Numbered from the stretch's first letter, positions 54,418-63,113 are shown. The stretch is DNA of 64,000 nucleotides from Flavobacterium aciduliphilum (GCF_003268855.1 NZ_QLSZ01000007.1:1-64000), one strand, 5' to 3'. Notes: generated by a model from the letters alone, not told the origin. Program-made: numbers and translations.

Positions 54418-55155
54418 TTAGGAAATTCGTTTTCTATATTTTTTAGAATTACTAATTAAATCTTGGAAAAAAGAAATTATTTCTTCTGTATATTTTACGA
54501 TAAAGTCTATTTCTGTAATTAAATAATTAAATCCTATTTCAGCAATAATTATATTTTCTTCATCGTCAAATTCCTTAAATTCATAATCAATAATATCTAA
54601 ATTAATAATTTTTCCTTCATCTATACATTTTTCTAATTCTTCAAATCCAGGTTTATTTTTATCATTTACAGGATGAATAATACCATTTCTGACAAAGTTG
54701 TAACTTATTAATATTGTGTACCGTTTAATTGTATCTTTTATAAAAGGCTCTGTTATTTTTTGTTTTTTATTATTTACAACATCTAACATTTCAATAGTCT
54801 TTTTAGGGAAAGAAGAATCATAAATTCTTTTAACAATCTCATTAACTTTAGTTAACATAATTTCTAATTCAGAATGAACTGTAATAAAATAGGAATTATA
54901 TAATGTTTGAATTAATGGATTAGAAACACTTTCATTAGATTGAATTAAGCTTTGACTATTTTCTTTATCTTCACTTAACAAATCCTTTTTAAATTGTTGA
55001 GAATCTGATATTAAATGTTTTACTGCTCTTGTAAACGTTTCATGTAGTAATTCAAAATAATAAATATACCCCGTTCTTTCATGATGACTACCAAGAAGCA
55101 TTTGTATTTCTAATTCAAATTCATTTAATTCTTCTTTTAATTTACCTTTTATCAT
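54418..55155 (-). CDS. HEPN-like protein
   Basis: A 245-aa all-helical cytoplasmic protein. It has NFVRNGIIHPVND, where R156-x4-H161 fits the Rx4-6H motif of HEPN domains, many of which are RNases in toxin or defence systems. It is 17 nt downstream of a 102-aa gene in the same operon. A toxin role is inference from motif and pairing only. Confidence 0.6.
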   Translation of the reverse strand: MIKGKLKEELNEFELEIQMLLGSHHERTGYIYYFELLHETFTRAVKHLISDSQQFKKDLLSEDKENSQSLIQSNESVSNPLIQTLYNSYFITVHSELEIMLTKVNEIVKRIYDSSFPKKTIEMLDVVNNKKQKITEPFIKDTIKRYTILISYNFVRNGIIHPVNDKNKPGFEELEKCIDEGKIINLDIIDYEFKEFDDEENIIIAEIGFNYLITEIDFIVKYTEEIISFFQDLISNSKKYRKRIS

Positions 55156-55172
55156 TCATAAATTTTATTGAG

Positions 55173-55481
55173 TTATACACCAATCAAAAAACAATCAATT
55201 CTACCTATTTGCTGTAATTGTAAACTATCAAAATTTAAAATTGTTGTGAAATTATCAATTAACAATAAAATATTTTTTACGTTGGCTAAATCGCCATTTA
55301 CAACTTTACTAAAAGAAATAGCATATTCATTACTAATTTCTTTTAGTTCATATTCAGCAATGATTCTATTATCTCTAATTACATAAATTTCTGTGAATTG
55401 TAATTCACAACTTTCCCTTTTATGATTGGTCAATTTAAAAGTTCTTGATTTTAAAACAGAATGTATTTCTTGAAGAGTCAT
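55173..55481 (-). CDS. Small partner of the HEPN-like protein
   Basis: A 102-aa cytoplasmic protein (EIHSVLKSRTFKLTNHKR, then EYELKEISNEYAISFS) with mixed alpha/beta pattern. No family recognised. Its place before the HEPN-like gene would suit an antitoxin or regulator. A TATCTTTG promoter drives the pair. Confidence 0.55.
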   Translation of the reverse strand: MTLQEIHSVLKSRTFKLTNHKRESCELQFTEIYVIRDNRIIAEYELKEISNEYAISFSKVVNGDLANVKNILLLIDNFTTILNFDSLQLQQIGRIDCFLIGV

Positions 55482-55494
55482 ATTCTTTTTTTCA

Positions 55495-55502
55495 CAAAGA
55501 TA
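55495..55502 (-). promoter_or_regulatory. HEPN-pair promoter -7 box
   Basis: CAAAGATA on the plus strand is TATCTTTG on the minus strand, 13 nt upstream of the 55481 start. It is a housekeeping-type promoter, not GGTTACC. Confidence 0.55.
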
Positions 55503-55574
55503 CTACTCAATATATTGCATATCAAGAAATATGATTAAGATTTGAAAAAGTACAATAACTAAAAAAGTTATAAT

Positions 55575-56321
55575 TTACCCAAAATGCGGCAAAACATATT
55601 CTATAAACCATTGTGGCGGAGTACTGGTTTTTAGTTCTAAATCGCCTTTGTAGCATTCGGCAATCAATTGGTTTTTTTTGCCAGAGTTATCAAATAAGTA
55701 GGCGCGGTAACAAAGGGGCAACAGTGAAGATAACAATTCTAGAGTTCTATAATAGCGTTCTACTACTTTTACATCGGGCACATCATGCCCGCCATGGCTC
55801 ACTCTGTTGGATATTCTTGAAATATTAACTTCGGGTTTATCAATACACACAAAATACAAATAGGGTTGATAGCCTAATTGAACCATTTCTTTTATTTCAT
55901 CTACTTTAGAAGGATGGCTCATCACCGTTTCAAAACTGAAGGATTTATGTTGTGCTACTAGTAAATATCTTATGAAGGAAGCGATAAAAGAACCTTCGTA
56001 ACTATGAGAGCCAATAGAGTTGTCAACGATGCAATTCTCTTTGATATGAACATCTATTTCATGCCCGTCTGTTTTTGCTTTATTGATAAGTGATTGTGAG
56101 TTCGGCAATTTTTTGAAATTCTCTAAATCGGTTTGGGTTGCAACCAAACCAATACTTTTCAAATCAAGCAGCGAAGAATCTAGTAGTTTTTTTTCTATGA
56201 GATCGGCATTAATAAAATAACCTGATTTTTCTTTATGAGTATCTTGAAACGCTTCAAATAAAGAACTTTTTCCTGATCCATTTGGACCCGCAAATATTCG
56301 AACTCTTTTATTACTTGCCAT
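55575..56321 (-). CDS. Zeta-toxin family kinase-like protein
   Basis: A 248-aa P-loop protein. The Walker A is GPNGSGKS at 12-19, followed by FINADLIEKKL and SFETVMSHPSKVDEI, typical of zeta toxins, which phosphorylate UDP-GlcNAc and so block wall synthesis in known cases. It overlaps the upstream small gene by 11 nt. Many chromosomal zeta-like proteins act differently, so toxicity is not certain. Confidence 0.8.
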   Translation of the reverse strand: MASNKRVRIFAGPNGSGKSSLFEAFQDTHKEKSGYFINADLIEKKLLDSSLLDLKSIGLVATQTDLENFKKLPNSQSLINKAKTDGHEIDVHIKENCIVDNSIGSHSYEGSFIASFIRYLLVAQHKSFSFETVMSHPSKVDEIKEMVQLGYQPYLYFVCIDKPEVNISRISNRVSHGGHDVPDVKVVERYYRTLELLSSLLPLCYRAYLFDNSGKKNQLIAECYKGDLELKTSTPPQWFIEYVLPHFG

Positions 56322-56553
56322 GAAATACCATTCCTTTTTCTAAAACTATATTGGCCGGCTTTCTTTCTAATACTTCTATCTGTTTTTTTGAACCATCAGG
56401 AAGCTCCTCATATACAATTCCATTTTCAATATAAGTTACTACTAAATCTAAAGCTTTGGAACGTCGAACGGCATTTTCTCCACTTATTCTACCGGCTTTC
56501 ACCAGTGATTTAGTTTGGTTATAATCTCTTCTGAAAATTTTCTTTGTGTTCAT
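56311..56553 (-). CDS. Probable antitoxin of the zeta pair
   Basis: An 80-aa protein starting MNTKKIFRRDYNQT; the longer open frame would cross the promoter. It is small and charged, and ends at the zeta gene (11-nt overlap). Its pattern (ALDLVVTYIENGIVYEELPDG) is one I have seen with zeta-like genes. The antitoxin role is inferred from position. Confidence 0.6.
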   Translation of the reverse strand: MNTKKIFRRDYNQTKSLVKAGRISGENAVRRSKALDLVVTYIENGIVYEELPDGSKKQIEVLERKPANIVLEKGMVFHGK

Positions 56554-56586
56554 AGTAATTGGAATTTTACTGCTTTTAAAGTGTAA

Positions 56587-56594
56587 CAAATGTA
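56587..56594 (-). promoter_or_regulatory. Zeta-pair promoter -7 box
   Basis: CAAATGTA on the plus strand is TACATTTG on the minus strand, 33 nt upstream of the 56553 start. Confidence 0.5.
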
Positions 56595-56647
56595 ATGAAT
56601 TAATCTAAATCTTGATAGAAAATAATTTAGTTAAAAATAATTCATAG

Positions 56648-56675
56648 GGTTACCTTTTTTGTTTTTATGTATAAA
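56648..56675 (+). promoter_or_regulatory. GGTTACC promoter D
   Basis: GGTTACC (56648-56654), 15 nt, TATAAA (56670-56675), one base off the common TATTAA. It lies 63 nt upstream of the 56739 gene. Confidence 0.72.
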
Positions 56676-56738
56676 CAATTGTAGGAGGAAATTAAACTCC
56701 AATTTAAAGTACATTCAACAAACTTAAAAACAATTATC

Positions 56739-57560
56739 ATGGGATTATTCGACTTCTTTAAATCACCAGAACAAAGAAAACAACAAGAACAAATTAATCA
56801 GTTGCGAAAACAAATATTTCCTGGAGGAAGACAACAACAAGAGCAAGAGATTCAAGAAGTGCGCCAATTATTAAATTTTAAATATTCTAAAGAGGCTACA
56901 GAATATGCTTATTGCTATGCGGTGATATCTTACTTTACTTCAAATTTTACCAATGGCAATGAATTAACCGATATCATTCTCAGAAACTCAGAATGTACGG
57001 TATCCAGAGAAGATGCAACAAAAATAGCTCAGTTTGCAGTACTTAAAAGGCATTATAATTCTACTACTTCTTTAGGACAAACATTACATCAAAAATCAGA
57101 CGGAGAAAAGTTATTTATGGTAGCTTTTGGCGGTATCGTTGAGATTAAAAGAGCCTATAAAGATTTGACCAACTTTGGAAAATTTGAAGTGTTGTTATTC
57201 AATTCGTTGATTGCCTTGCAAGAATATCAATCCAATTATCCTGAAAAATATGAGGCCATGCAAGAAGATTTTTTCAGAAATTTATTCAAACAGGCTAGAG
57301 TATACAATATTCCGATGACAAATGAAGCGCTTGCCAATTTTGTAAATTCAAGATTTGAAACGTATATAGAAGAAATTATTAGATTTTTTGACCCGGAAGA
57401 AGAAGGGTATATGCTTTTGAAAACCTACACTCTTTTCTATGAACAACCTTTAGAACCAAATCCTGAAATTAGTTTTGATTTATTTGAATACGCTGCATTT
57501 CTTCCTGCATTAATGCAAATGAGAACCTATGTTATAGAGAAAACGTTTACTACTATATAG
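56739..57560 (+). CDS. Cytoplasmic helical protein of unknown function
   Basis: A 273-aa protein with no signal or TM. It starts MGLFDFFKSPEQRKQQEQ, a Gln/Glu/Arg-rich coil, and is otherwise helical. It is the only clearly cytoplasmic product among the first genes behind the five promoters. No family recognised. A secreted-protein gene follows after 39 nt. Confidence 0.65.
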   Translation: MGLFDFFKSPEQRKQQEQINQLRKQIFPGGRQQQEQEIQEVRQLLNFKYSKEATEYAYCYAVISYFTSNFTNGNELTDIILRNSECTVSREDATKIAQFAVLKRHYNSTTSLGQTLHQKSDGEKLFMVAFGGIVEIKRAYKDLTNFGKFEVLLFNSLIALQEYQSNYPEKYEAMQEDFFRNLFKQARVYNIPMTNEALANFVNSRFETYIEEIIRFFDPEEEGYMLLKTYTLFYEQPLEPNPEISFDLFEYAAFLPALMQMRTYVIEKTFTTI

Positions 57561-57599
57561 ATTAAATTTTAGAATATCATTCGTTAAATCAACAAAGTT

Positions 57600-58130
57600 A
57601 TGCTTCATAAACTACTATTCCTTTTGGTTCTTCTTCCTACAATCAATTTCAGTCAAACTAAATTCACTAGTACTAAATACAATTACTCTTTTATCATTCC
57701 GGATGGTTGGCATGTGAAAGACAAAATATTTAATCCTGATGTGGATGCCAAGATTGTAGATGGTAAAGGGAACTCGTTTATAGTTTCTATAAAAACGTTT
57801 CCAACGGCAACGAAACTTACTGCAAAACAACAAATGGAAGCTACCACTAATCAAGAAATGGAAGAACAGTTTAATGCTGTGTACGGAACTGCAAAAGTAA
57901 TTAAAAGAGGAACTGTATTTGTCGGCTTGAAAGAGTGCTATTATATTCACCTATTGACCCCTTTTCAGGATGGATTGCAATTGTATCATAAAGAATTTTA
58001 TTACAGTGAAGGCACAAGGATATTGACCATTGATGCGTGTTCTATCGAAACCTATTTGGATGAAACAACACCTGCCTTTTCTATAATGCTCGATACTTTT
58101 CAATTTTCGAACCTAAAGAATAAAAAATAA
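57600..58130 (+). CDS. Secreted PsbP/DUF1795-like protein
   Basis: A 176-aa protein with a signal peptide ending NFSQ. The mature part reads YNYSFIIPDGWHVKDK then FIVSIKTF, the strand pattern of PsbP-like or DUF1795 proteins (a small alpha-beta-alpha fold). The assignment is by pattern. It is second in the promoter D operon. Confidence 0.6.
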   Translation: MLHKLLFLLVLLPTINFSQTKFTSTKYNYSFIIPDGWHVKDKIFNPDVDAKIVDGKGNSFIVSIKTFPTATKLTAKQQMEATTNQEMEEQFNAVYGTAKVIKRGTVFVGLKECYYIHLLTPFQDGLQLYHKEFYYSEGTRILTIDACSIETYLDETTPAFSIMLDTFQFSNLKNKK

Positions 58131-58151
58131 AAATATTTTTTCAATTTCTAG

Positions 58152-58179
58152 GGTTACCTTTTTCCATTTTGGCTATTAA
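58152..58179 (+). promoter_or_regulatory. GGTTACC promoter E
   Basis: GGTTACC (58152-58158), 15 nt, TATTAA (58174-58179). It lies 59 nt upstream of the 58239 gene. No clear terminator is seen from there to the end of the second FtsI gene. Confidence 0.75.
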
Positions 58180-58238
58180 CTAATAGTAGCAAGAGCGACT
58201 TTCTACAAAACTATTTATCAACATAAAAATTAAAACAC

Positions 58239-58433
58239 ATGAAAACATTATTTGGAATCGGATTTATTATCCTTGGTATTGTATCTTTTTTTCGCTATTT
58301 ATCAATTTTTGGCATTCATAGTTTTCCGGAACTTGTGGGAGCTCTTATTGGACTTGGTTTATTTCTTTTTTTACCCGGAATATTATTGATTAGAAGTGAT
58401 AATAAAAATAAATCGAACACTGATGAAAAGTAA
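58239..58433 (+). CDS. Small two-TM protein
   Basis: A 64-aa protein with two hydrophobic segments (about 4-20 and 28-52) and a short charged tail (RSDNKNKSNTDEK). No family recognised. It overlaps the next gene by 11 nt and opens the promoter E unit. Confidence 0.6.
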   Translation: MKTLFGIGFIILGIVSFFRYLSIFGIHSFPELVGALIGLGLFLFLPGILLIRSDNKNKSNTDEK

Positions 58434-58890
58434 AACTATTATTCTAGCATTATTATTGTTTGTTTCTGTTCACTCTTTTTCTCAAAAGTTTTATTTGGGA
58501 GATCGATTAACTCCAAAATCCACCCAGTTTAAACTACTAGGCATTTCCTCTGCAACTGGTGTTCATACTTATAAATACATTGGTGCAATTACAGAAAAAT
58601 ATTTTTTTAATAGAAGAATTGGAGAGATTGTGGTAGGTATTAAAAATGGCATCATCGTAACCACGATATACAATCTGATACCAGAAAAAGACGATGTTGG
58701 GGTGCCTCAATCTACTTTAGATTTAGTACAGAAAACCATTCCGTTTCCTTTGGCTTATGTGAATGGCGTTTATGGAGCTAATATAGATAATATGTCCATT
58801 TCTTTGAGTAGGACATCTAACGCCATAACGTTTCATAAAGACCGGATCATGTTTTTGACTTCTGTGAAAAATAGTATTTTGAGACAATAG
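58423..58890 (+). CDS. Secreted protein of unknown function
   Basis: A 155-aa protein from ATG 58423, where a signal peptide (MKSKTIILALLLFVSVHSFS) begins; a GTG upstream is less likely. The mature part is beta-rich (KFYLGDRLTPKSTQFKLLG). Function unknown. Confidence 0.6.
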   Translation: MKSKTIILALLLFVSVHSFSQKFYLGDRLTPKSTQFKLLGISSATGVHTYKYIGAITEKYFFNRRIGEIVVGIKNGIIVTTIYNLIPEKDDVGVPQSTLDLVQKTIPFPLAYVNGVYGANIDNMSISLSRTSNAITFHKDRIMFLTSVKNSILRQ

Positions 58891-58922
58891 ATACTACATT
58901 TTTTAAAAAATTGAGTTTCAAA

Positions 58923-59402
58923 ATGAAATTAAAAAATACAATAAAAAATTCTGTTTTTAATCTATTTAGAAATCAAACCAGAAGAAAAGGACTTGATAGT
59001 CATCAAGAAATTGAGTGTAAAAATGAAGTCCTTTTAAATCTTAATGAAATTATGACCAATCAAGAAATTCATGAATTTGGTATTGATATTATTTCTAATT
59101 ATGTTGAAAAAGAAGGGTATGAAATTGTTGCAGGTTCGTTAAATATAAATGAAAATCCACAACTCGTTATCCGAAAAAATGAAATATTATATTTCGTGAT
59201 GATAACAACTGGTGCAGGAAAAAGCACTGAATTATATTATGATAAAAAAATAGCACTTCAAGTATTCAATAGATCAAAAGCACATAATGCCAAAGCATTA
59301 TATGCAGCTGTTGGTCTTTATTGCCTAACACATGGTGAAACAATGGTTAGAAAAAAAGGATATCTCGTAGATTTCGTAGGTTTTAAATCAATTGAATTTT
59401 AA
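58923..59402 (+). CDS. Unknown protein, possibly nuclease-like fold
   Basis: A 159-aa protein from ATG 58923, with a basic N-terminus (KLKNTIKNSVFNLFRNQTRR). The order helix, then GYEIVAGSLNINENPQLVIR and ILYFVMITTG, recalls a PD-(D/E)xK core but the catalytic residues are not clear. It follows the previous gene by 32 nt. Confidence 0.55.
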   Translation: MKLKNTIKNSVFNLFRNQTRRKGLDSHQEIECKNEVLLNLNEIMTNQEIHEFGIDIISNYVEKEGYEIVAGSLNINENPQLVIRKNEILYFVMITTGAGKSTELYYDKKIALQVFNRSKAHNAKALYAAVGLYCLTHGETMVRKKGYLVDFVGFKSIEF

Positions 59403-59421
59403 ATAATAAATTATAGGAATC

Positions 59422-60318
59422 ATGGAAGCATACATTACTTCTCATAACGCACAAAAGATTATTAACAGAAATAATTTTAAAAACATCCAACTTAGTGGTG
59501 AAGTTTATAAACACAAACTGCATATTTTCAGTAAAAATGAAGAGAATAGCTTGTTAGCTATTCAAGAATTATTTAAAAATCCAGAAAAATATTTCAAAGA
59601 AATATATAATCCGATGATAGTTTTTGATTCGAAAAAATATATTTATAAAGAACAGCAGCCTGCTTATCATACCTCAAAAGATTGCCCAAGATTGCATTCC
59701 GATTTTACCAATTTTGAACTACCACAAGAAATTATAGAAAGAGGTGATGCGGAAATAGAACGATTCAGAACTTGGTTTATCGAAAATCGTTATTTGCTTG
59801 AAAGACCAGATGCTTTTGTTATGCGACTTGAATTGGCATTTAAAATAAAATACAATCCCAAAGCCATTAGCTATGAAAATTCTGGTTTTTCCGATTTTAA
59901 GAACTATTCTTTAGAACAACTTGAAAAAGAAATAGATTCTTTAATAAAAGAAGCTGGAAGATATTTTTATGCTTCTGGAAAAAATACTTCTATCTTAAGA
60001 ATTTTTGGTAAATATTCTGCATGTGCATTTTCTGAAACCTCTCTTTATAACAACAATACAGGATATTCAGATCATGAAGTAAAAATCTTTTTAAAAGACT
60101 ATCATATGAAATTTAAAGTCCCTTTAAAAAAATTATTAATTGAATATTATCGAGTTAAACTTAATCCAACACTAGAATTTGCTGAAACTTTTATGGATGC
60201 ACTCGGATTTAGAAAATGTGGGGCTTGTAAAAAAAGAGAATTAGAAGCATCTGTTAACTTGTTTTTAAATACATTTTCTCTTGAAAAAAGAAATGAATTC
60301 ATTGATTTACCATTTTGA
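59422..60318 (+). CDS. Unknown cytoplasmic protein with Cys motif
   Basis: A 298-aa protein with no signal. It has a KDCPRLHSDF site at about 86-95 and a second cysteine cluster, CGACKKREL, near residue 270. It ends ...DLPF, as the next gene does (...NLPF). The two genes lie 11 nt apart and probably work together. No family recognised. Confidence 0.6.
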   Translation: MEAYITSHNAQKIINRNNFKNIQLSGEVYKHKLHIFSKNEENSLLAIQELFKNPEKYFKEIYNPMIVFDSKKYIYKEQQPAYHTSKDCPRLHSDFTNFELPQEIIERGDAEIERFRTWFIENRYLLERPDAFVMRLELAFKIKYNPKAISYENSGFSDFKNYSLEQLEKEIDSLIKEAGRYFYASGKNTSILRIFGKYSACAFSETSLYNNNTGYSDHEVKIFLKDYHMKFKVPLKKLLIEYYRVKLNPTLEFAETFMDALGFRKCGACKKRELEASVNLFLNTFSLEKRNEFIDLPF

Positions 60319-60329
60319 ACTATTTCTAG

Positions 60330-60797
60330 ATGAACTCGGAGCAAAAAAAACTTTTGAAACAATTGGCGCAAATGGGGGACGTTGTTTATGTAAAAAAAAC
60401 AGAAAATACAGAAGCTGCTTTCGCCTATCACTTTTCATTGCTTGATATTGAAGGATTAGACACAATATTGAGTAATAAAAACTATTATGATGGAGTTACA
60501 AAATCATATTATATCAATCTTATTAAAAATCAATTTGAACGCTTAAAAGCTGAAGGAATTCATAATTTAAAAACAATACCTGGGGTTTGTTACGGTTGTA
60601 AAAATGGATGTTCTGGTTTTACATTTCTTGATGAAAATAAAGGGTTTTATATGGATTTTGTTGTTGAAGTTAAAAATTCAGAAATTATAAATTTTATGGA
60701 GTGTTTTGATTTAAAAAACGAAGTAGAAGTTCCTAATAAAAGAGAACAAATTGTAATTAAGCCTTATAAAATAGATATTGATAATTTACCTTTCTAA
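60330..60797 (+). CDS. Unknown cysteine-rich protein
   Basis: A 155-aa cytoplasmic protein. The motif VCYGCKNGCSGFTF at about 87-100 could bind a metal. The N-terminal 60 residues are helical, and the C-terminus is IDIDNLPF. It lies directly before the second FtsI gene with a 35-nt gap. Confidence 0.6.
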   Translation: MNSEQKKLLKQLAQMGDVVYVKKTENTEAAFAYHFSLLDIEGLDTILSNKNYYDGVTKSYYINLIKNQFERLKAEGIHNLKTIPGVCYGCKNGCSGFTFLDENKGFYMDFVVEVKNSEIINFMECFDLKNEVEVPNKREQIVIKPYKIDIDNLPF

Positions 60798-60832
60798 TAG
60801 CAACAGTGGTTTGATACATAAAAATAACAGCA

Positions 60833-62842
60833 ATGACTGAAAACAATCTTACTATTACCTATCGAATATATATTTTTGCGATATTATTCTTTTTGTTTGC
60901 TATTGGAATTATTGTACAGTTAACTAACATTCAATGGGTTCATGGAGCACATTATAGAAAATTAGCTAAACAAAATACTATAAAAGAATTTATTGTTCCT
61001 GCCAATAAAGGGAGTATCTATTCTTCAGATGGTAGCTTATTGGCAATTTCAATTCCGGAATATACTATAGCCTTTAACGCTACAAAACCAAGCGAAAAAA
61101 ACTTTAACGAAAAAGTAGATTCTTTGTCAACCTCGCTTTCAAAATTATTTGGTAAATCAAAGGCGCATTATTTTTCTATACTTGCAAAATCAAGACAACT
61201 GAAAAGAAGATATGTTGTTATTCAAAATAAAGTAAATTATTCCAATTACATGCTTGTAAAAAAAATGCCATTGTTCAAATTAGGTAGCTATAAAAGTGGA
61301 TTAATTGCAGATTTACATACTATTCGAGCTTATCCACTTGGAAATATTGCACAGCGAACTATAGGATATACCAGTATTGATAACAAAGGAAATACAACAT
61401 CTGTTGGTATTGAAGGGTCTTATGACAACTATCTCAATGGGAAAGATGGTAAAATATTAAAACAAAAAATAGCACATGGAGAATATAAACCTATTAGAGA
61501 TGAAAACGAAGTTGAACCCATTGATGGCTATGATGTTATTTCAACGATTGATGTTTCTATTCAAGATATTGCTCATCATGCTTTGTTAGATGCTCTAAAA
61601 AAGTTTGATGCGGAACATGGTTGTGTGATTGTTATGGAAAGTAAGACTGGTTATGTGAAAGCTATTGCCAATTTGGGTAAAGGAACTGATTCAAAATATT
61701 ACGAACAACTTAATTATGCTGTAAGGGAAAAAGGAGAACCTGGTTCAACCTTTAAACTTGTTGATATGATTTCCTTATTGGAAGACAAGAAAGTTGATAC
61801 TAATAAAGTATATGACCGCAAAGGAGGTTTGATTACCTATTTTGGGAAAGATGTTGTTGATTCGCATCGTGATGGGATTCAAAAAGTAACATTAGCACAA
61901 GGATTTGAAATGTCATCTAATACTGTTATGGTTCAGGCGGTCTATGAAAATTACAAAAAAAATCCAAAGCAATTTGTTGACCGCATTAATACCATGGGCT
62001 TGAATAAAACATTAGGATTGTCACTAAAGGGAGAGGGTATTCCAATTATTCCTCAACCAAATACTACACAATGGAATGGATTATCATTACCTTGGATGGC
62101 TTTTGGTTATGGTGTGGAAGTTACTCCATTGCAAACCTTGACTTTGTATAATGCTATAGCTAACAATGGAGAAATGGTAAAGCCACAATTTGTTTCAGAA
62201 ATTAAAGAATGGAATAAAACTATAAAGAGGTTTGATAAACAAGTTATTAATCCCAAAATATGTTCTGATGAAACCATTAATAAGTTAAAATCAATACTGA
62301 AAAATGTTGTCAAAATAGGAACGGCAAAAAGCATTTATTCTAAGGATTTTTCTATGGCAGGAAAGACTGGAACTGCACAAGGAAACTATGCTGTGAATGG
62401 AGGTGCTGATAAACATTACATATCCTCTTTTGTTGGTTTTTTTCCAGTAGAACAACCTAAATACACTTGCATTGTAGTGGTTCATAAACCGAGTACCGTA
62501 AACGGAAATTATTATGGTGCCGATGTTGCTGGTCCTGTTTTTAAAAGAATAGCTCAAAAGATTATTACAGATTCTCCAACAACCAATGAGATTAAAGATT
62601 TGAATCAAAAAGTAAATAAGCAAGAGTTTAGTTATAATCGGTATTTTACTGCTTCACAAAATAAAAAAAATACAGTACCAGATGTAAAAGGAATGCCAGG
62701 AATGGATGCTGTTGCATTATTAGAAAACATGGGCTTAAAAGTTAAATTGAAAGGAAATGGAGTAGGTAAAGTTATAAGACAGTCTATTCTAGCTGGACAA
62801 CCTATCTTTAGGAATTCGATTATAGAATTACAGTTAAATTAA
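60833..62842 (+). CDS. Second FtsI-type transpeptidase (PBP) with PASTA domain
   Basis: A 669-aa class B penicillin-binding protein, collinear with the core FtsI. Its catalytic residues fall at the same residue numbers: S305 in STFK, SSN at 361-363, KTG at 511-513, then a C-terminal PASTA domain. Long stretches are near-identical in protein (for example around IANNGEMVKPQFVSEIKEWN) while codons differ, so it is an old, selected copy. It may replace or modify septal synthesis, or lower beta-lactam sensitivity. No ftsL or ftsW copy accompanies it in this window. Confidence 0.9.
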   Translation: MTENNLTITYRIYIFAILFFLFAIGIIVQLTNIQWVHGAHYRKLAKQNTIKEFIVPANKGSIYSSDGSLLAISIPEYTIAFNATKPSEKNFNEKVDSLSTSLSKLFGKSKAHYFSILAKSRQLKRRYVVIQNKVNYSNYMLVKKMPLFKLGSYKSGLIADLHTIRAYPLGNIAQRTIGYTSIDNKGNTTSVGIEGSYDNYLNGKDGKILKQKIAHGEYKPIRDENEVEPIDGYDVISTIDVSIQDIAHHALLDALKKFDAEHGCVIVMESKTGYVKAIANLGKGTDSKYYEQLNYAVREKGEPGSTFKLVDMISLLEDKKVDTNKVYDRKGGLITYFGKDVVDSHRDGIQKVTLAQGFEMSSNTVMVQAVYENYKKNPKQFVDRINTMGLNKTLGLSLKGEGIPIIPQPNTTQWNGLSLPWMAFGYGVEVTPLQTLTLYNAIANNGEMVKPQFVSEIKEWNKTIKRFDKQVINPKICSDETINKLKSILKNVVKIGTAKSIYSKDFSMAGKTGTAQGNYAVNGGADKHYISSFVGFFPVEQPKYTCIVVVHKPSTVNGNYYGADVAGPVFKRIAQKIITDSPTTNEIKDLNQKVNKQEFSYNRYFTASQNKKNTVPDVKGMPGMDAVALLENMGLKVKLKGNGVGKVIRQSILAGQPIFRNSIIELQLN

Positions 62843-63080
62843 ATTTTAATTTGACGCATTATATTTAAAAAATAACTTTATAAACTATAATATTTTCTAA
62901 TTTTGACGATAAAATTTTAGTAATTGTACTAAATTTGAATTATTAACTAAATACTCTCATAGGAAAAGTTCAGTTTAGTTTGAATCCGTAATTTTTTTTA
63001 CAAAATATTTGATGTGAAAAACACTAAAAAATCGGTTACTTCATTGGAAAACAAGTCTATAGAGTTCACTTGTACCAATG

Positions 63081-63113
63081 ACCCCTAAATTTAGTTTTAG
63101 GGGTTATTTTTTT
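63081..63113 (+). terminator. Terminator of repeat unit 1
   Basis: A 9-bp perfect stem ACCCCTAAA / TTTAGGGGT with a 6-nt loop, followed by a run of seven T. Confidence 0.8.

Noticed and set aside
63034-63059. GGTTACT followed by TATAGA in the 114-bp repeats as further members of the sigma promoter family
   Set aside because: The last base of the first box differs, the spacing is 17 nt in place of 15, and the terminator follows within about 25 nt, so no gene would be expressed.
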